From NCBI RefSeq assembly GCF_024586455.1, contig NW_026089623.1, positions 9,396,204 to 9,460,203 of the forward strand: a DNA stretch of 64,000 nucleotides. Reading direction: 5' to 3'. The translations under genes and the position numbers were made by a program. Below the pieces are notes generated by a model. It was not told where the DNA came from and made no database searches. It saw only the letters and a list, made by a program, of their open reading frames with translations. This DNA comes from Bactrocera neohumeralis (taxonomy: Eukaryota; Arthropoda; Insecta; Diptera; Tephritidae). Shown here in pieces: positions 23,950-35,774 of the stretch (within the stretch, counting starts at the first letter, position 1; each line of letters opens with the position of its first letter).

Positions 23950-24370
23950 AGTGAGACACATTTGCAGATAATAAAAGAGAGAGGCCGAAATGCGTGAATA
24001 CGAAGAGCTTGACAAGCTGGCCGACAGGGGTAATGTTCCAAAATTCTATGAAAAGGTGAGGCGACTAACAAAAGGTTTCAAGACCGGAGCTTACTCTTGT
24101 AGAACTTCCAAAGGTTATCTAGTAATAGATGCTCAGAGCATACTAAAATTGTGGAGGGAACATTTCTCCAGCCTGCTGAACAGCAGTGAAAGTATAACGT
24201 CAGGAGAATGCGAACCCGATTCACCAATCAATGACGATGAAGCAGACGTTCCATTGCCCGGCCATGAAGAAGTTCGAATGGCAATTACCCGTCTGTAGAA
24301 CGACAAAGCGGCGGGGGCCAATGGATTACTGCCCGAGCTATTCAAACACGCCGGCGAAGAACTGCAAAGG
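23950..24370 (+). pseudogene. RTE-clade retroposon fragment (between endonuclease and reverse transcriptase)
   Basis: The 103-codon open piece at 23990-24298 has 'EYEELDKLADRGNVPKFYE', 'VRRLTKGFKTGAYSC' and 'LKLWREHFSSLLN'; after a TAG it continues 'NDKAAGANGLLPELFKHAG' to about 24368. This is the linker and first RT motif of RTE elements. It stops abruptly, so both ends are truncated. Confidence 0.8.
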
Positions 24371-25335
24371 TTAAGTCTTGATACAATGTTTTATTCCTGT
24401 ATTAGTGTTTCCTGTTTATAAAAACAAAATTTTAAAAACCAATTTTAGAATTGTGAACTCATTGTCTCATGTAATTACGAAGAACAGTGACAACGAAAAA
24501 AAGCATATAAATCTTAAGGTTCTGAATAAAATTGTTTTTAATATATATTGGAATACTCAACTGGGTAAATAATTTATTATATCCACTTTGGTAACTAGAA
24601 TGGCCTAGACCAAATCTAGGTTCACGGCCAGATGCAACCAGTGGAGCATCTGCAGTTTGTCCTCTCTGCACCTGGGCCTATCGGCCCTACAATCTTCTTC
24701 GAAAGATATTTTGATTTATAGCAAACAATGACCGAACGTCCACCAAATTTGGTGACAGGAGTATGTTATGCACAGAAATATGTTTTGTATGAATTCAATG
24801 TAGACCAAATAGCACACTTTTCACTTCAGTTTTAATGTTAATAATTAAACTTTATAAGAAATTCAATCGACACTGACTTAACACTAGAAAAATATATGAA
24901 TATATATTCAAAATAATAAATGATAGCTGAACCGTTTTTAAATACCTGTAAAAAATCAACAACCTGGTAAATAATTTGGGTTTAAATCAAGGTTTGAATT
25001 TGCACACGCATGCTCTGCACGCAAATATGCTTGAAAGAATTTTTATTTTTGAAATTTTCCAGGAGTGTTTTTTTTGTTTTTATTTTCGAATTTGGCGTGA
25101 GACATTGCTGGGTAAATATGTGCAACAATAGTCAACCAACGGAATATACCAGCCAAAATTTAAATACCAACTTTGCTTATTTTTTAAATATTGCCATTTA
25201 ATGGCACATACGATAAATTCGTGAGCAAAGTTTTGGGCATGTGGTGATGCATTTACGCATAAAAAGTAGATTTTCATTTATAAAACAAAGGTTCTTTTTA
25301 TAAGTTTAGCTTTATACACCAATTTTTTATTTTAT
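24371..25335. other. Mostly unassigned intron sequence
   Basis: Around 24590-24720 (GGCCTAGACCAAATCTAGG, CCAGTGGAGCATCTG) the GC content and phrasing resemble the 3' UTR of an LTR-less retroposon on the minus strand. I cannot name it. The rest is AT-rich with no coding signal. Confidence 0.35.
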
Positions 25336-25339
25336 AAAA

Positions 25340-26520
25340 TGAATTAGTAGCAAAAAGAGAGGATGGAGTCATGTGTAGTAGGGAGGGGAAGCCCTTTGAT
25401 CACCATTCACATGGGAGTGGCCAGAAACAGTTCTTTTACATATGGCTCAAGCAGCTCACAACTTCCGTTCTTTGGCCAAGTATCCTCTGGGTAGCCAAGA
25501 AACATCCGTTTGAGGGCGATCAAAAGTGAGAAGGCGAACCATCTTCCTAAGGATTGTGATCTGGGTTTGAGACCCGACACGTAAAATATGCCCCAATGAA
25601 AACTTATCTAAAAAGGATTTGTCTTTATGTCGCGATGTCTGAATTTGGTATCTCTGCAAAACCAATACGGCTGTTCAGACGAGGTGACACCCTTTCGTTT
25701 GACGTCTTTAACCTACTTCTGAAGAAAATATCTTATATAAGGCACCGTCTTCTATAAGAATGTACAGCTGCTGGTGTATGCTGATGATATTGATATCATT
25801 GGCCTTAACAACCGCGCCGTTATATCTTCTTTCTCCAGAATGGATAAAGCAGCGAAGCAAATGGGTCTGACAGTGAACGAAGACAAGACGAAAAATCGCC
25901 TGTCATCAAACAAACAGTCGTCGCATTCGCGACTAGGCACCCACGTCACTGTTGACAGTCATAACATTGAAGTTGTAGATAATTTCGTCTATCTTGGAAC
26001 CAGTATCAACAACAACGGCAGCCTCTCTCTTGCTGATAGTTGCTTCTTCCGACTAAGTAGGTAATTGAGAAGTAAAGTCATCTCTCGACGAACAAAAACA
26101 AAACTTCCCGTCCTGCTATATGGTGCAGAGGCATGGACGGTGACAACATCTGATGAGTCGACGTTACGAATTTTAGAGAGAAAGGTTCTGCGAAAGATTT
26201 ATGGTCTTTTGCGAATTGGCCACGGCGAATATCGCATTCGTTGATGAGCTGTATAAGATATACGACGATATTGACATAGTTCAGCGAATTAAAAGACAGC
26301 GGCTACGCTGGCTATGTAATGTCGTCCGAATTAACGAAAACACTTCAGCTCTGAAAGTATTGGACGGCGTACCCGCCGGGAAGCATAATCTCCACTTCTT
26401 TGGAAGGTAGAGGTGGAGAAAGCTCTTGCTTCGCTTGGAATCTCCAATTGGCGCCACCTTGCGAAAAGAAGAAACGACTGGCGCGCTGTTGTTAACTCGA
26501 TTATAACGGCGTAAGCAGTT
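25340..26520 (+). pseudogene. RTE-clade retroposon with internal deletion
   Basis: The RT starts near 25660 ('RRGDTLSFDVFNLLLKK'), with 'LLVYADDIDIIGLNNRAVI' at about 25770 and the C-terminal 'RKVLRKIYGLLRIGHGEYR' and 'RLRWL' blocks over several frames. The preceding 25340-25650 is GC-richer and may be this element's 5' UTR joined to the RT by a deletion; that is inference. Ends near 26520 at the GGCGTAAGCAGTTCC block that is close to the 3' end in the other copies. Confidence 0.75.
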
Positions 26521-26928
26521 CCGATTGGTCAGCAAGATCGTGATTCCTTGGAAATATGTACGTAAAAATTAAAGTCCATGCGGGCAATCTCGCTTCGATT
26601 CAGGTCTTGGAACAAAAATCACGTGTGTCATTCGCCAGTTACTAGTCGAAATGACATTTGAAAGAGATTATTTTCAAATTGTAAATGCCAAAGAACGTTC
26701 TTTTGAAAGATAATAAACATTCCCCAATTAATTTGAGGTTTTTGTGCTCTTTTATAAAAAAAAGTAGGGAACATGGAAATGTATCACCCTTTAATAATAA
26801 ATATACCTTTAATACAATGTTCGCACCGTCATTGAAAACATTTCGAAAACACATTTGTATGTTGTGTCTAAGTCGTTCGGACCGACAATGTGTGTTTTCG
26901 ATGAGTTTTCACTGACAACTATCAATAG
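26521..26928. other. Unassigned sequence
   Basis: No coding sequence or repeat recognised; short open frames on both strands have no motif. Confidence 0.35.
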
Positions 26929-27213
26929 CGGCATTCTCTTACTCTTGCAAGATTGCACGATGACACAAAATGCAAAAATCCTATACCGAAATATGCAAGG
27001 CCAAGAGAGCACCCATTGCAGAATCTAGTGATATATAACGGCACAAAAATAAACATATATGGTTATATTTCCCAATATAAGAATTTGCATATTTATAGCC
27101 ATTGCAAATAATTTTCTGCGTGTGTTTGTTGTTGTGCCGTTGCACCAAGAGGAAAATTCTGCAATTTCTGCACAGTGCAAGGTTTTGCAAGAGCAAGAGA
27201 AAGAGAATCCCCC
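26929..27213 (+). repeat. MITE, first copy (ends ATTCTCTTNCTCTTGCAA)
   Basis: The left end reads ATTCTCTTACTCTTGCAAG and the right end, inverse, GGGGGATTCTCTTTCTC, followed by TTGCAAAACCTTGCAC, forming terminal inverted repeats. Internal blocks (CTATACCGAAATATGCAAGG, GAGAGCACCCATTGCAG) recur in inverse at 29121-29600. Non-coding. Confidence 0.6.
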
Positions 27214-27609
27214 TAATATGAGAATATCAAGCGACAGCTGTTTTTGTTTATGGAATGTAAACAAATATCAAGTGACAATTTAGGGCCGGCAAGATATGAC
27301 TTCCAAAAACATCGATTAAACTAGAGCAGGCACCGATTATAATGAGTGGAATGTAAGTTTTCAAGTAGTTTTCAGCGAAAACTGTGTTTTCGTTTGACAG
27401 ATTTTACATGGACGAAAACACAAGTTTTCGTGCGAAAACCAGTTTTTCCCACGGAAACATGTTTTCGTTGTCGGCCCGAACATAGTATAACACAAACGGC
27501 AGGAGATTTAAGCATCACAAAATTAAGATTAATGTTTTTAAGGAAACAACTACGTCTAAGAAATCATACTTGTGAGTGCTTGCAGCGAGATTGTTATTGA
27601 TCACTAACC
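27214..27609. other. Unassigned, with short GAAAACAC/GTTTTCG palindromes
   Basis: 27360-27475 is a cluster of GTTTTCG and CGAAAAC words in both orientations (for example CTGTGTTTTCG and CGAAAACACAAG), able to form local hairpins. Otherwise nothing recognised. Confidence 0.35.
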
Positions 27610-28400
27610 TGACTTTCTATTATGAGGAAAAAATAATAAGACTTTGCTCATAACTTTAAAATTATTAATTTCTTCTCCAAAATCTAGGCCGGCTCCCTCA
27701 AAGTAATTCTTCTCGGCCTCAATACAATTGTGCCAACGTTTTTTCCAATCCTCGAAACAGTTGTTAAAGTCAGTGGCGATTCAGGTTTAGTGTCTTCAAT
27801 TGACTCAAAGCAGTTTCCCCGGAGCGGTCTTCTGAGTTTAGTGTATACCTAGAAGTCACTCGAAGCTAAATCAAGTGAACGCGGTAGTTACAGCACGACA
27901 TAGGTTGAAAATTTGGCGAGAAACTTACGAAGAATCGATGTTGAGTGCGACGTTGCATTGTCGCATTAACCAATAGTTGTCGGTCCAAAATTCCGGTCTG
28001 TTTTTAAGAACAGCTTAGCGCAAACGACACATAACACTCAAACAGTATTCCTTGTTGACAGGTTGGCCAGTCGGAAGGAATTCGGAGCTCACCACTCCTC
28101 GATAATCGAAGAAAACTGTCAACATAACCTTCCTATTTGCCCTGCTTTGGCGTGGTTCTTTCGACGTCGGCTCACCATTCCCACGATTTTGGTCAACGCG
28201 CCGGTTTTTTTTTCGGAAAAATTGAGAGATTTTGGAACAAATCGGAGTTGCACTTTTCTTGGACCCAAAATATTTTTCAAACTGGATTTCACTGATCCTT
28301 TCGGTAATGCTACGATCAAAGGCCTCTGACTGTTAAGTCGTTACTAAAACACCAAGTTTTTTATTTTGTTGACATATTGATCATCAGTTGATGTTGATGG
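27610..28400 (-). pseudogene. Mariner transposase relic, central and C-terminal parts
   Basis: On the minus strand, over several frames: 'VQLRFVPKSLNFSEKK', 'MLTVFFDYRGVVSSEFL', 'PTGQPVNKEY', 'VLKNRPEFW' and the end 'NCFEDWKKRWHNCIEAEKN' followed by 'YFEGAG'. This is typical of mariner enzymes and includes the second catalytic Asp ('FFDYRG'). Stops and frameshifts are many. Confidence 0.75.
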
Positions 28401-29120
28401 CCGACCTGGACGTCGTTCGTCATCAATAAACACTAATCATTATTGTTTAATCCAAGCAAATTCCTTTTCTGTATTACACCCACAAATTACATAGAGTAAT
28501 AGAGGTGTAATGCAGAGGAATATCAACCGCCGCAACTTCACTCAACAGTCGAGAGAGGGGACAAGCAGAGTCAACAAGGAAAAAAAACACAACACAATCA
28601 ACTCAACCAGAAATACGGGATAAAAGGAATTTTAATCCACAGCAGTTTATCCTATTTACAAATATACTAACCCACAAAATAAAACAATTACCAATATTGG
28701 TCACATACACACACCCATATATTTATATAAACGCAATTATATATTAAATTAGAAGTTTATAACGATCACACTAAACGAAGTATTTTTCTTTGAACGGAAT
28801 CGGTCCCTTTACGTCGACATACCCCGGCAATTATTTTGACGTGACATTTGGCACAGATGTCACTGCACTTTTCGTGCGAAGTTTCAATAAAAAAGTCATA
28901 ATACTTTTTGCCCACAGTAATATAACAAAGATTGGAATATTCTATTGTCACATTAGAACAAAGGTCTTCCCCATAAAATTATTTATAGCAACCGTCCTAA
29001 AACTCTGACATGATTTAACTAAATTTATATTTACATACTCATGCTATACAAGTATGTACATAAACTCACCCTCTGTGGTAAAAAAAAACATCGTAAATAG
29101 TTTAATATTGTAAATTCAAT
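28401..29120. other. Unassigned AT-rich sequence
   Basis: No gene seen. A stretch at 28490-28600 is richer in GC and purine, but I cannot link it to a family. Confidence 0.35.
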
Positions 29121-29600
29121 AGGAGGATTCTCTTGCTCTTACAAAACCTTGCACGGTGCACGAGTTTTCCACCTAATGCAACGGCACAATAACAAACACA
29201 CGCAGAAGAATATTTGCAAGGGCTGTAAAATATGTCAGACCAAAACCCATGTTTATTTTCTTGCAATTACACGTAAAAAAATAATTGCAACCCTGTGCTA
29301 GCTGTCATTTTACTTAAATACATACATATTTTGACATTAAATTGTTGAGGAAGGTAAGTTTTAAATAGATATTATAATTTCTATTTAAATTATAAAGATT
29401 TGTTACAGTTTTTTTGTTAAGAATGAATGCAGAAGGCGCGCCAATTCACATTAGCCATGCACAATAGTTATTTACAATAAATTGTCCGAATCAGCCGTTC
29501 ATATATCACTAGATTCTGCAATGGGTGCTCTCGTGCCCTTGTATATTTCGGTATAGGATTTTTGCAATCTGTAATCTTGCAAAAGTAAGAGAACCCCCTC
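29121..29600 (-). repeat. MITE, second copy, inverted relative to 26929-27213
   Basis: Starts AGGAGGATTCTCTTGCTC and ends GTAAGAGAACCCCCTC. Blocks run in reverse order to the first copy (CAACGGCACAATAACAAACA first, GATTTTTGCAATCT last). It is about 200 bp longer because of extra sequence at about 29230-29470. Confidence 0.6.
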
Positions 29601-30281
29601 ATAGTTTTTTTTGGTTTTACATTTGCTACCTTCAGCTGCATAGTCGCAGCAACATACATACATACAAACATTAATATTCACGGATAAATCATCAGCCGTT
29701 TTTCCTTTTTGTTGCTTTGCTCAATTTGCACATAACTTGCTGGTACTATTCTTTATTGATCGTACGACCCTTTGGAAAGATTTCCAAAGCAATGCTAACG
29801 TGACTCTGTTTTTAGTAGAAAGTTAGCGATTTTGGCGGAAAATAGTAAGCAAACCAAAGTGCGTTCAAGCAAAACAGCTGAAAAAAATTAGCTTATTCCA
29901 AATAGCCGATATTGTCAGCATAAGTAAGAGTTATAATTACCAACATAACGCAACAAATCAATCAAAAATAGAATACAGGTAGACCGAGAAAATTCAACAT
30001 TTGCCATACAATTTGTACAAACTTCGTATTTTATGAATGTGAGGAGCATCTAATATATAATCGCAGCTTAAAATTCATTCGCCCAACCTTCCTCAGAAAG
30101 AGGATAAAAGGCTTTCACTTTGTCTAAACTATTTAAAGAAAAGCCATCAAATGAGAAAATGTAAATGAAGTTTTGGTCAAATATATCATTTTAAGGCACC
30201 ATACGCTTTTGTATTTAATTTTTTGAACTCTGGTTAAAACATTAATTTCATCACAAGTGGCCTTGCAAACCAACTTCAGCT
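29601..30281. other. Unassigned sequence
   Basis: AT-rich; no coding or terminal-repeat signal recognised. Confidence 0.35.
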
Positions 30282-30997
30282 TATAGCCCTGATTTACGAC
30301 AGCGCTAATTTGCATTAACGGACTTAATTTGCATTAACATGCGCATCCCATGTTAAAGCAAATTAGTAATAGCCCTGACAGACGACAGCGCTAATATGTA
30401 CAGCGGGCTTAATTTGCATTAACTTGCGCATTTGTCCATGTTAATAGCCCTAACAGACGACAGCGCTAATTTGCATTAGCGGGCTAATTTACATTTACTT
30501 GCGCATTTGACCCATGGTAATGCAAATTAGTAATGCACAAAAATTTCGTGCATTTAGCTGAATTTACCAAATTTGAGTAGGCAACACTGGTTAAAAATTA
30601 TCGAATTTTGCTATTGTTTGACAGATGTCGCTTGAAGTCTGCCGCCTCCTTTGTGTTAACAGCATCAGGCGTAAACAGTTTTTATGTTGCTAATTAAATT
30701 ATGTGAAAGTGTGTTAACAAAAACAATTTTTAATATTTTTAGATGACAAAAAATGACACAGTTTGCTATCCATTTTCCAATTTACTTAACATTTTTTTCG
30801 CTAAATTTATATTGATTTTCCAAAACTACCAAAATTGCCATTAATAATTTCCTCTTTATTTCCCGTTTTTTTTTTAATAAATAAACTAATTTCAGCATCA
30901 GCTGTCTAAATGCAGAATTCTGCCGTCTGCATTTCATTTCTTAAGCATTAGCATTTCTTAATGCGCATTAATTTTGCTCGTCTGTCAAGGCTATTAC
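30282..30997. repeat. MITE with a triplicated end
   Basis: The left end holds three tandem units of about 75-95 bp (from about 30283, 30370 and 30443), each with TAGCCCTGACAGACGACAG-like sequence, AGCGCTAATTTGCATTA and TTGCGCATTTG. The right end, inverse, reads TAATAGCCTTGACAGACGA, so the units are repeated copies of the terminal inverted repeat. The middle is AT-rich and non-coding. Confidence 0.6.
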
Positions 30998-31333
30998 CCA
31001 ATATAAGAATTTGACATATATGTCGGGCTGTATATGTTCTCATCATAAAATTGCATGGAAACATGTTCCTGAATGTACTTGAGCCATCCTATTTTGCAGG
31101 CCGTAAGGAGGGTTCAAAATGGCTTCGCACCGAATAGGGATCGTCATCCTACGTGAGTGGTGTACCCACTAAAACACTCCCTTCTTCTATCAGGGATTTT
31201 TTCCCTACCCCGCTTTCGCATTACTTCAGGGCAAGGTTTCCCAGATGGCCCCAATACAGGTCAATTTCTACTCTCCCTGCGTCCAGAAATGCCTACGATT
31301 TTGTAGCCAGCATCAAGCTATTTGGCTCATCTT

Positions 31334-34011
31334 CTATTGGGAGTTCGCATCCATGTCTCTTTTTTTAGTGCGTAGAACATGTTCCACGTACCCGGCAATT
31401 ATTTCCCAGTTTTCGCTGCTAGCTATCCTTTTTTCTAAAATATTTTCCGTACTTAGTTCTCCGAGCTTGTTTTCTACAGTTCTTCGTGGTTCTTTCCATC
31501 GGTGGCACTTGAAAAAGGTATGGTTTGCATCATCTAGCGGTTCGTCTCCGTAAATACGTGCTGGGCTTTCTGTTTTTCTCATGCTGTACTGGTATTTTCG
31601 GAAATACCCGTGACCGGACAGCATTTGTGTTATGTAATAATTTACCTCACCGTGTTTTCTACTGTGCCACATCTCTATTTCTTTAATCAGTTTGACGGTC
31701 CATCTTCCTTTGCTCTCCCTTGTCCACCAATCTTGCCAGAGTTCAAAAGTTTGCTTCCTCGCCTGTTGTCTTGTGGGCATATGTATTTCTATTCCGTCTT
31801 TCTTCCATAGCCAGAGTTGTCTTCTCTACTTTTTGAGAAGGTCTATTGGGATGACGCCGCTTATCACTAGCACTGCGGGTTCGGATACGCTGCGGTACGC
31901 CGAGGCGACTCTCAGGGCTGCTGTCCTCTGCTCTTTATCAAGCACTTTCTGTCTATGTTCTACCTTTAGTGTATCGGCCCATATTTCGCTACCGTATAAT
32001 AGCACTGACTGTGTTGTATCCATAAGCAATTTCCTTCTACTTGCAAGTGGGCCTCCGGTGTTTGCCATAAGTCTTGATAGCGACATGGTTATATTGGCTG
32101 ACTTTTTTGCAGCATGTTGGATTTGCGCCCAGTACGTCAATTTATTGTCCATTCTTATTCCTAGGTATTTTAGGGTTTTCATCGGTTGAATAGTTTCTGA
32201 ATGAACTTGCATGCTTACCTCCAGCGGGATGTGTTTCCTAGCGAGCAGGATCAGTTCTGTTTTTTCTGCAGCTAGGCAAAACTTGTGTCAGTCTGTGCCT
32301 GTCCATGTCGGTATTACGTGCGGTTATGACGGCGCGATATCGTCTGCATAGCTAACGAGGTAGCAATCATCAGGCATTTCAACGTATAAAATTCCATCGC
32401 AGCTGGCGTTCCATAAATCTGGTCCAAGTAATGATCCCTGCGTTGCCCTAGAGGTTATTTCCTTACTTTGTAGGCCGTCAGTAGTTCCCTGCCTTTAAGA
32501 TAGCTTCGTATCAATTTCATCAAGTAGAGGGGCGTTTTGAAGCGGCTTTCTAGTGCGTCGATAATATTTGCCCATTTTGCGCTATTGAATGTATTTCTTA
32601 TGTCAACTGTTGAGAGGAGGACTATTGTCCTCGAGAAGTTGTTCTTTCGATGAGCTTCCTCCACGCTGCGCACGACGTCTTCCACAGCTCCGATGGTGGA
32701 CCTGCCTGGTCTGAAGTCATGTTGTCGCTCTGATAGACCTCCAGCATCGTTTATGGCGGCTATTATGCGGGGTTTCAACAGTCTTTCTTGTAGCTTTTCT
32801 ACTGTATCTAGCATGCATAGAAGTCGGTATGCTGGGTCTCCTTTGCCTTTGCTTATTAGGTTCAGATGCTGCCTCTTCCATGGTTCTGGGAAAATGCCCT
32901 CGTTCAGACAAACATTACACATGGATAGCAGTAAGTGCAGGCGTTCCGTAGCGTTTAGCTTTAATACTTCTACTGGTACCCCATCAGGCCCAGGGCTTTT
33001 TTGGTCTTTAGAGTGTTTGCTGTCGTATTCATTTCATCCAAGGTGAAAGGCGGACATGAGCTCTCTTGTGTATGTTCTGGTGGGTCTCTTCCCAGGTCAT
33101 GGGTTGGGAGCAGAGTGTTTACGATGTGTTCCATAGCTGCGGTGTTTAACTCAGGCCACCCGACTGTTTTGCTCCGAGTTTTTTCATTACGATCTTGTAT
33201 GCGAGACCCCACGGATTTTTGTTTATATCGTTACGTAAATCTTCCCATTTATCTTTTTTTGTCTTTGTTATTGCGTTTTTCAGCTCAGTTTTCGCAGCGT
33301 TATATTCCTTATGCTCTTCCATTCCGTTTCTTCCTCTTCTTCTAGCTCTTGTATACCGTCGTCTTTTGCGCAGGCAAGTTTGTCTAAGTTTTTGGATTTC
33401 GGCAGTCGACCAGTAAACTGCTTTCTTTGGATGTCCGCCTTTTATTTTGGGCATTGTTTACATACCTCAGTGATGGTACTCAGAGTTGCTTGGACAATCA
33501 ACCTAGCTGTGCTACTTGCGTGGTATTTTGGTGGGTTTTCATCTATGGCCGCAAGGAGCTTTTCTGAGTCTAGCTTGGAAGCGTTTAATTTACGTGTTTC
33601 TCTTCTTTTCGTCGTTGCTGGATTTTAATCTGGGCCTATGAGGTAGGATATGTATTCGTGGTGGTTGGGGTTGAAGTCTCCGGCTATGATTAAGTGACGG
33701 TTTCTTTGTCGTGCAGCAACCTCTATAGCATCGAGCTTTGCTTGGAAGTATGTGATAGGGTCGCTCGGTGTCAGGTAGCAATTGATTACCGTGATGCCTT
33801 CGTTTTCTATCCAGACAAACCCGTTTCTTCTCCCGCTGTTTGTTTTTTTGAAACTACTCCTTTCCATTAGCCATATTGCCGCTGTTGCGGTGATGTCTTC
33901 CAGCCATGTTCCATCTTGCGCTATTTTGTATTGCTCGCTAATGATTGCTACCTCGGTTCCGAGTTCCAGCATGAGCTGCGGCAGGAGGTGGTCAGCCGTT
34001 TTGATCTTCAT
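31334..34011 (-). pseudogene. ORF2 of the R1-clade retroposon: endonuclease, RT, C-terminal domain
   Basis: Endonuclease (34011-33625): 'QLMLELGTEVAIISEQYK', 'WLEDITATAAIWL', 'CYLTPSD', 'LIIAGDFNPN'. Linker (33454-33146): 'PWGLAYKIVMKKLG'. RT (32922-32200): 'LISKGKGDP', 'RQHDFRPGRST', 'RATQGSLLGPDLW' and YADD near 32360. The thumb and C-terminus follow ('LKYLGIRMDNKL', 'LLYGSEIWAD'), with an 'FFKCHRW' Cys/His-like end. The endonuclease's 'FNARAVEW'-type motif and the RT are interrupted by frameshifts and stops. Non-functional. Confidence 0.75.
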
Positions 34012-34026
34012 GTCCTTGTTTTTTCT

Positions 34027-35099
34027 CTATAAGAATCGCACGACCGAGAGCCTAGGATGTGATCTGTTTGGGTATGCTTCTGTTCTACGCACAGGCAACA
34101 TCTCGATGAATTTTTGCAGTCTTTCAGCTTGTGCCCGGGTTTCCCACATCTTATACATAATCCTCAGCCTTTTCTGTCGGGCCCTTTGCATTCCCATTGT
34201 AAGTAGCCGAAGTCGAAGCATCTGCAGCATTTTTTGACTTCCTTCATATGCTTCACCCTGCACCTGATCCATCCTACTTTTATGTAACCTTCCTTTAGTA
34301 CCCTGTTTGCGCTATCGGCTGTCAACGTCACATATGCGCGTATTTGTTCGCGAGTATTTGGAGCGCTGGTTCTTACTGTGATTTCTTCATCTGCTTGTTC
34401 TAACAGACATCTTACGGAGGTCGTGACTTCTGCTGCGGTGGATAAGGAGACGAGGTCTCGGATCTCAATACTGGCTTTCTGCTTTAGCTCGCTTACAGAA
34501 GCTATTCCGCGTAGATTGCTCGTGAGAGCATTTCAGAGATCTGCCTTCGGTTTTTCTCCTTTCTTCAGTTCTAGGAGCAGGGCACCTGATTTTGTTTTCC
34601 GCATTGCCCAGACTTCCACTTTGTCTTGGTCTGTCATGACGTATTGCCATAGTTTTGAAGCACCTCCGCATAACTGCGGCCTTCTGCCGGTTTGATTAGC
34701 ACTGCTTTTGGTCGAACTCCGGTTCTGGGTGCCCGTTTTTGCTTCTGGAGCTTGTCATCTTTTTGTTCTTGAGTTTGCTCTTCGCTTTGATGTCGTTTTG
34801 CCTGCTGTTTCCTTTTACTACGTGCCACCAGTATTTCTGACTCCTGTCTCTGTCTCTGACTCCTGTTCTATTGGACTTGGTGCCATTCGTTTAGAAAGAG
34901 CTGTCAGTGGCTTTGAAACATCGGCGTGATCGTTGCATGCTTCTAAGGACCTAGTTGTGTTCGTGCGTCTCGTATCCCTTTCTGCCTTTAACCAGTTTCG
35001 GCTCAGGCTACCGATAATATCGAAGAGTTCGTCCAGCTTGGATATCCCATTTTTTACATCGGTACTTATATTCTTCTGTCTTAGCATTGCCAACTTCAT
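34027..35099 (-). pseudogene. ORF1 of the R1-clade retroposon
   Basis: Starts MKLAMLRQKNIS at 35099. A charged, Lys/Glu/Gln-rich region follows (34828-34634), then three Cys clusters read across frames near 34230-34080 ('CCRCFDFGYLQWEC', 'CIRCGKPGHKLKDC', 'CCLC'), as in R1-type gag. The frame changes at least four times. Confidence 0.65.
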
Positions 35100-35774
35100 C
35101 TTTTTGTTTTGCTGTTTGCTTTCGCTGATTCAGTCATAGGGGAGGCAGTTTCCTTCGCGCAAGCCGTTTGGATTGCACTCTAATTTCCCATCTGTGGCGG
35201 CGAGCGCAAAATTTTGCTTTGTTTTCGGATACTGGCGTATTGTTTTCCTTGTTTTCTTTGTTCGTGTTGTAAAGGTCCCTGCTTCAAGCCGCTATCTTCT
35301 CTCGATTGTGCAGTTGCATCGCAGGGAGGGCACAGGGGGTTAACACAAAACATGGGAATTCGTGTTCAGAGCGAGGACCATTGCACTAGCCAGGATTAAA
35401 ATCAATGAGCCTGTACCGCCAACCTGATGGCGACGTAGCATAGAACGTACATGAAACCCTGCCAAAGTATTAACGGGACGGAGGCGCCTATGACATTACC
35501 CTGAAAGCCACTCCTGCAAGATGTCACTCTTGCTTACTGAGGTAACAGAATGCCACAGCCGTCAGCCTAAGTTCTACGTTTCCAAATTGTGTGTCAAAAT
35601 CGTGGTCCTACTTCGTTGCGTGATTTCTTTCTTTGTCATCTGTGATGTGCTCTTTAGACGGGGGCTGTATTTGTTATTTACAAGCACGTTTCTCAAGCAG
35701 TTTGCTATCTGCCATCTGTTGCCCCGGCCGAGCATTTACAGTTGGGGATTTCTTTTTTTTACGATTTCCGTTGT

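Larger units (their letters stand above)
31085..35520 (-). mobile_element. R1-clade non-LTR retroposon, long but decayed
   Basis: Minus-strand order: 5' UTR (35520-35100), ORF1 (35099 to about 34030), endonuclease (34011-33625), RT (33454 to about 31826), C-terminal domain (31780-31334) and 3' UTR to about 31085. Motifs match R1/LOA-type elements. Its GC content is well above that of the surrounding introns. Many frameshifts and stops split each ORF. The exact ends and any target duplication are not clear. Confidence 0.75.

Noticed and set aside
31692..32189. 165-codon open frame on the plus strand
   Set aside because: It is antisense to the R1-clade RT, whose motifs are clear on the minus strand.
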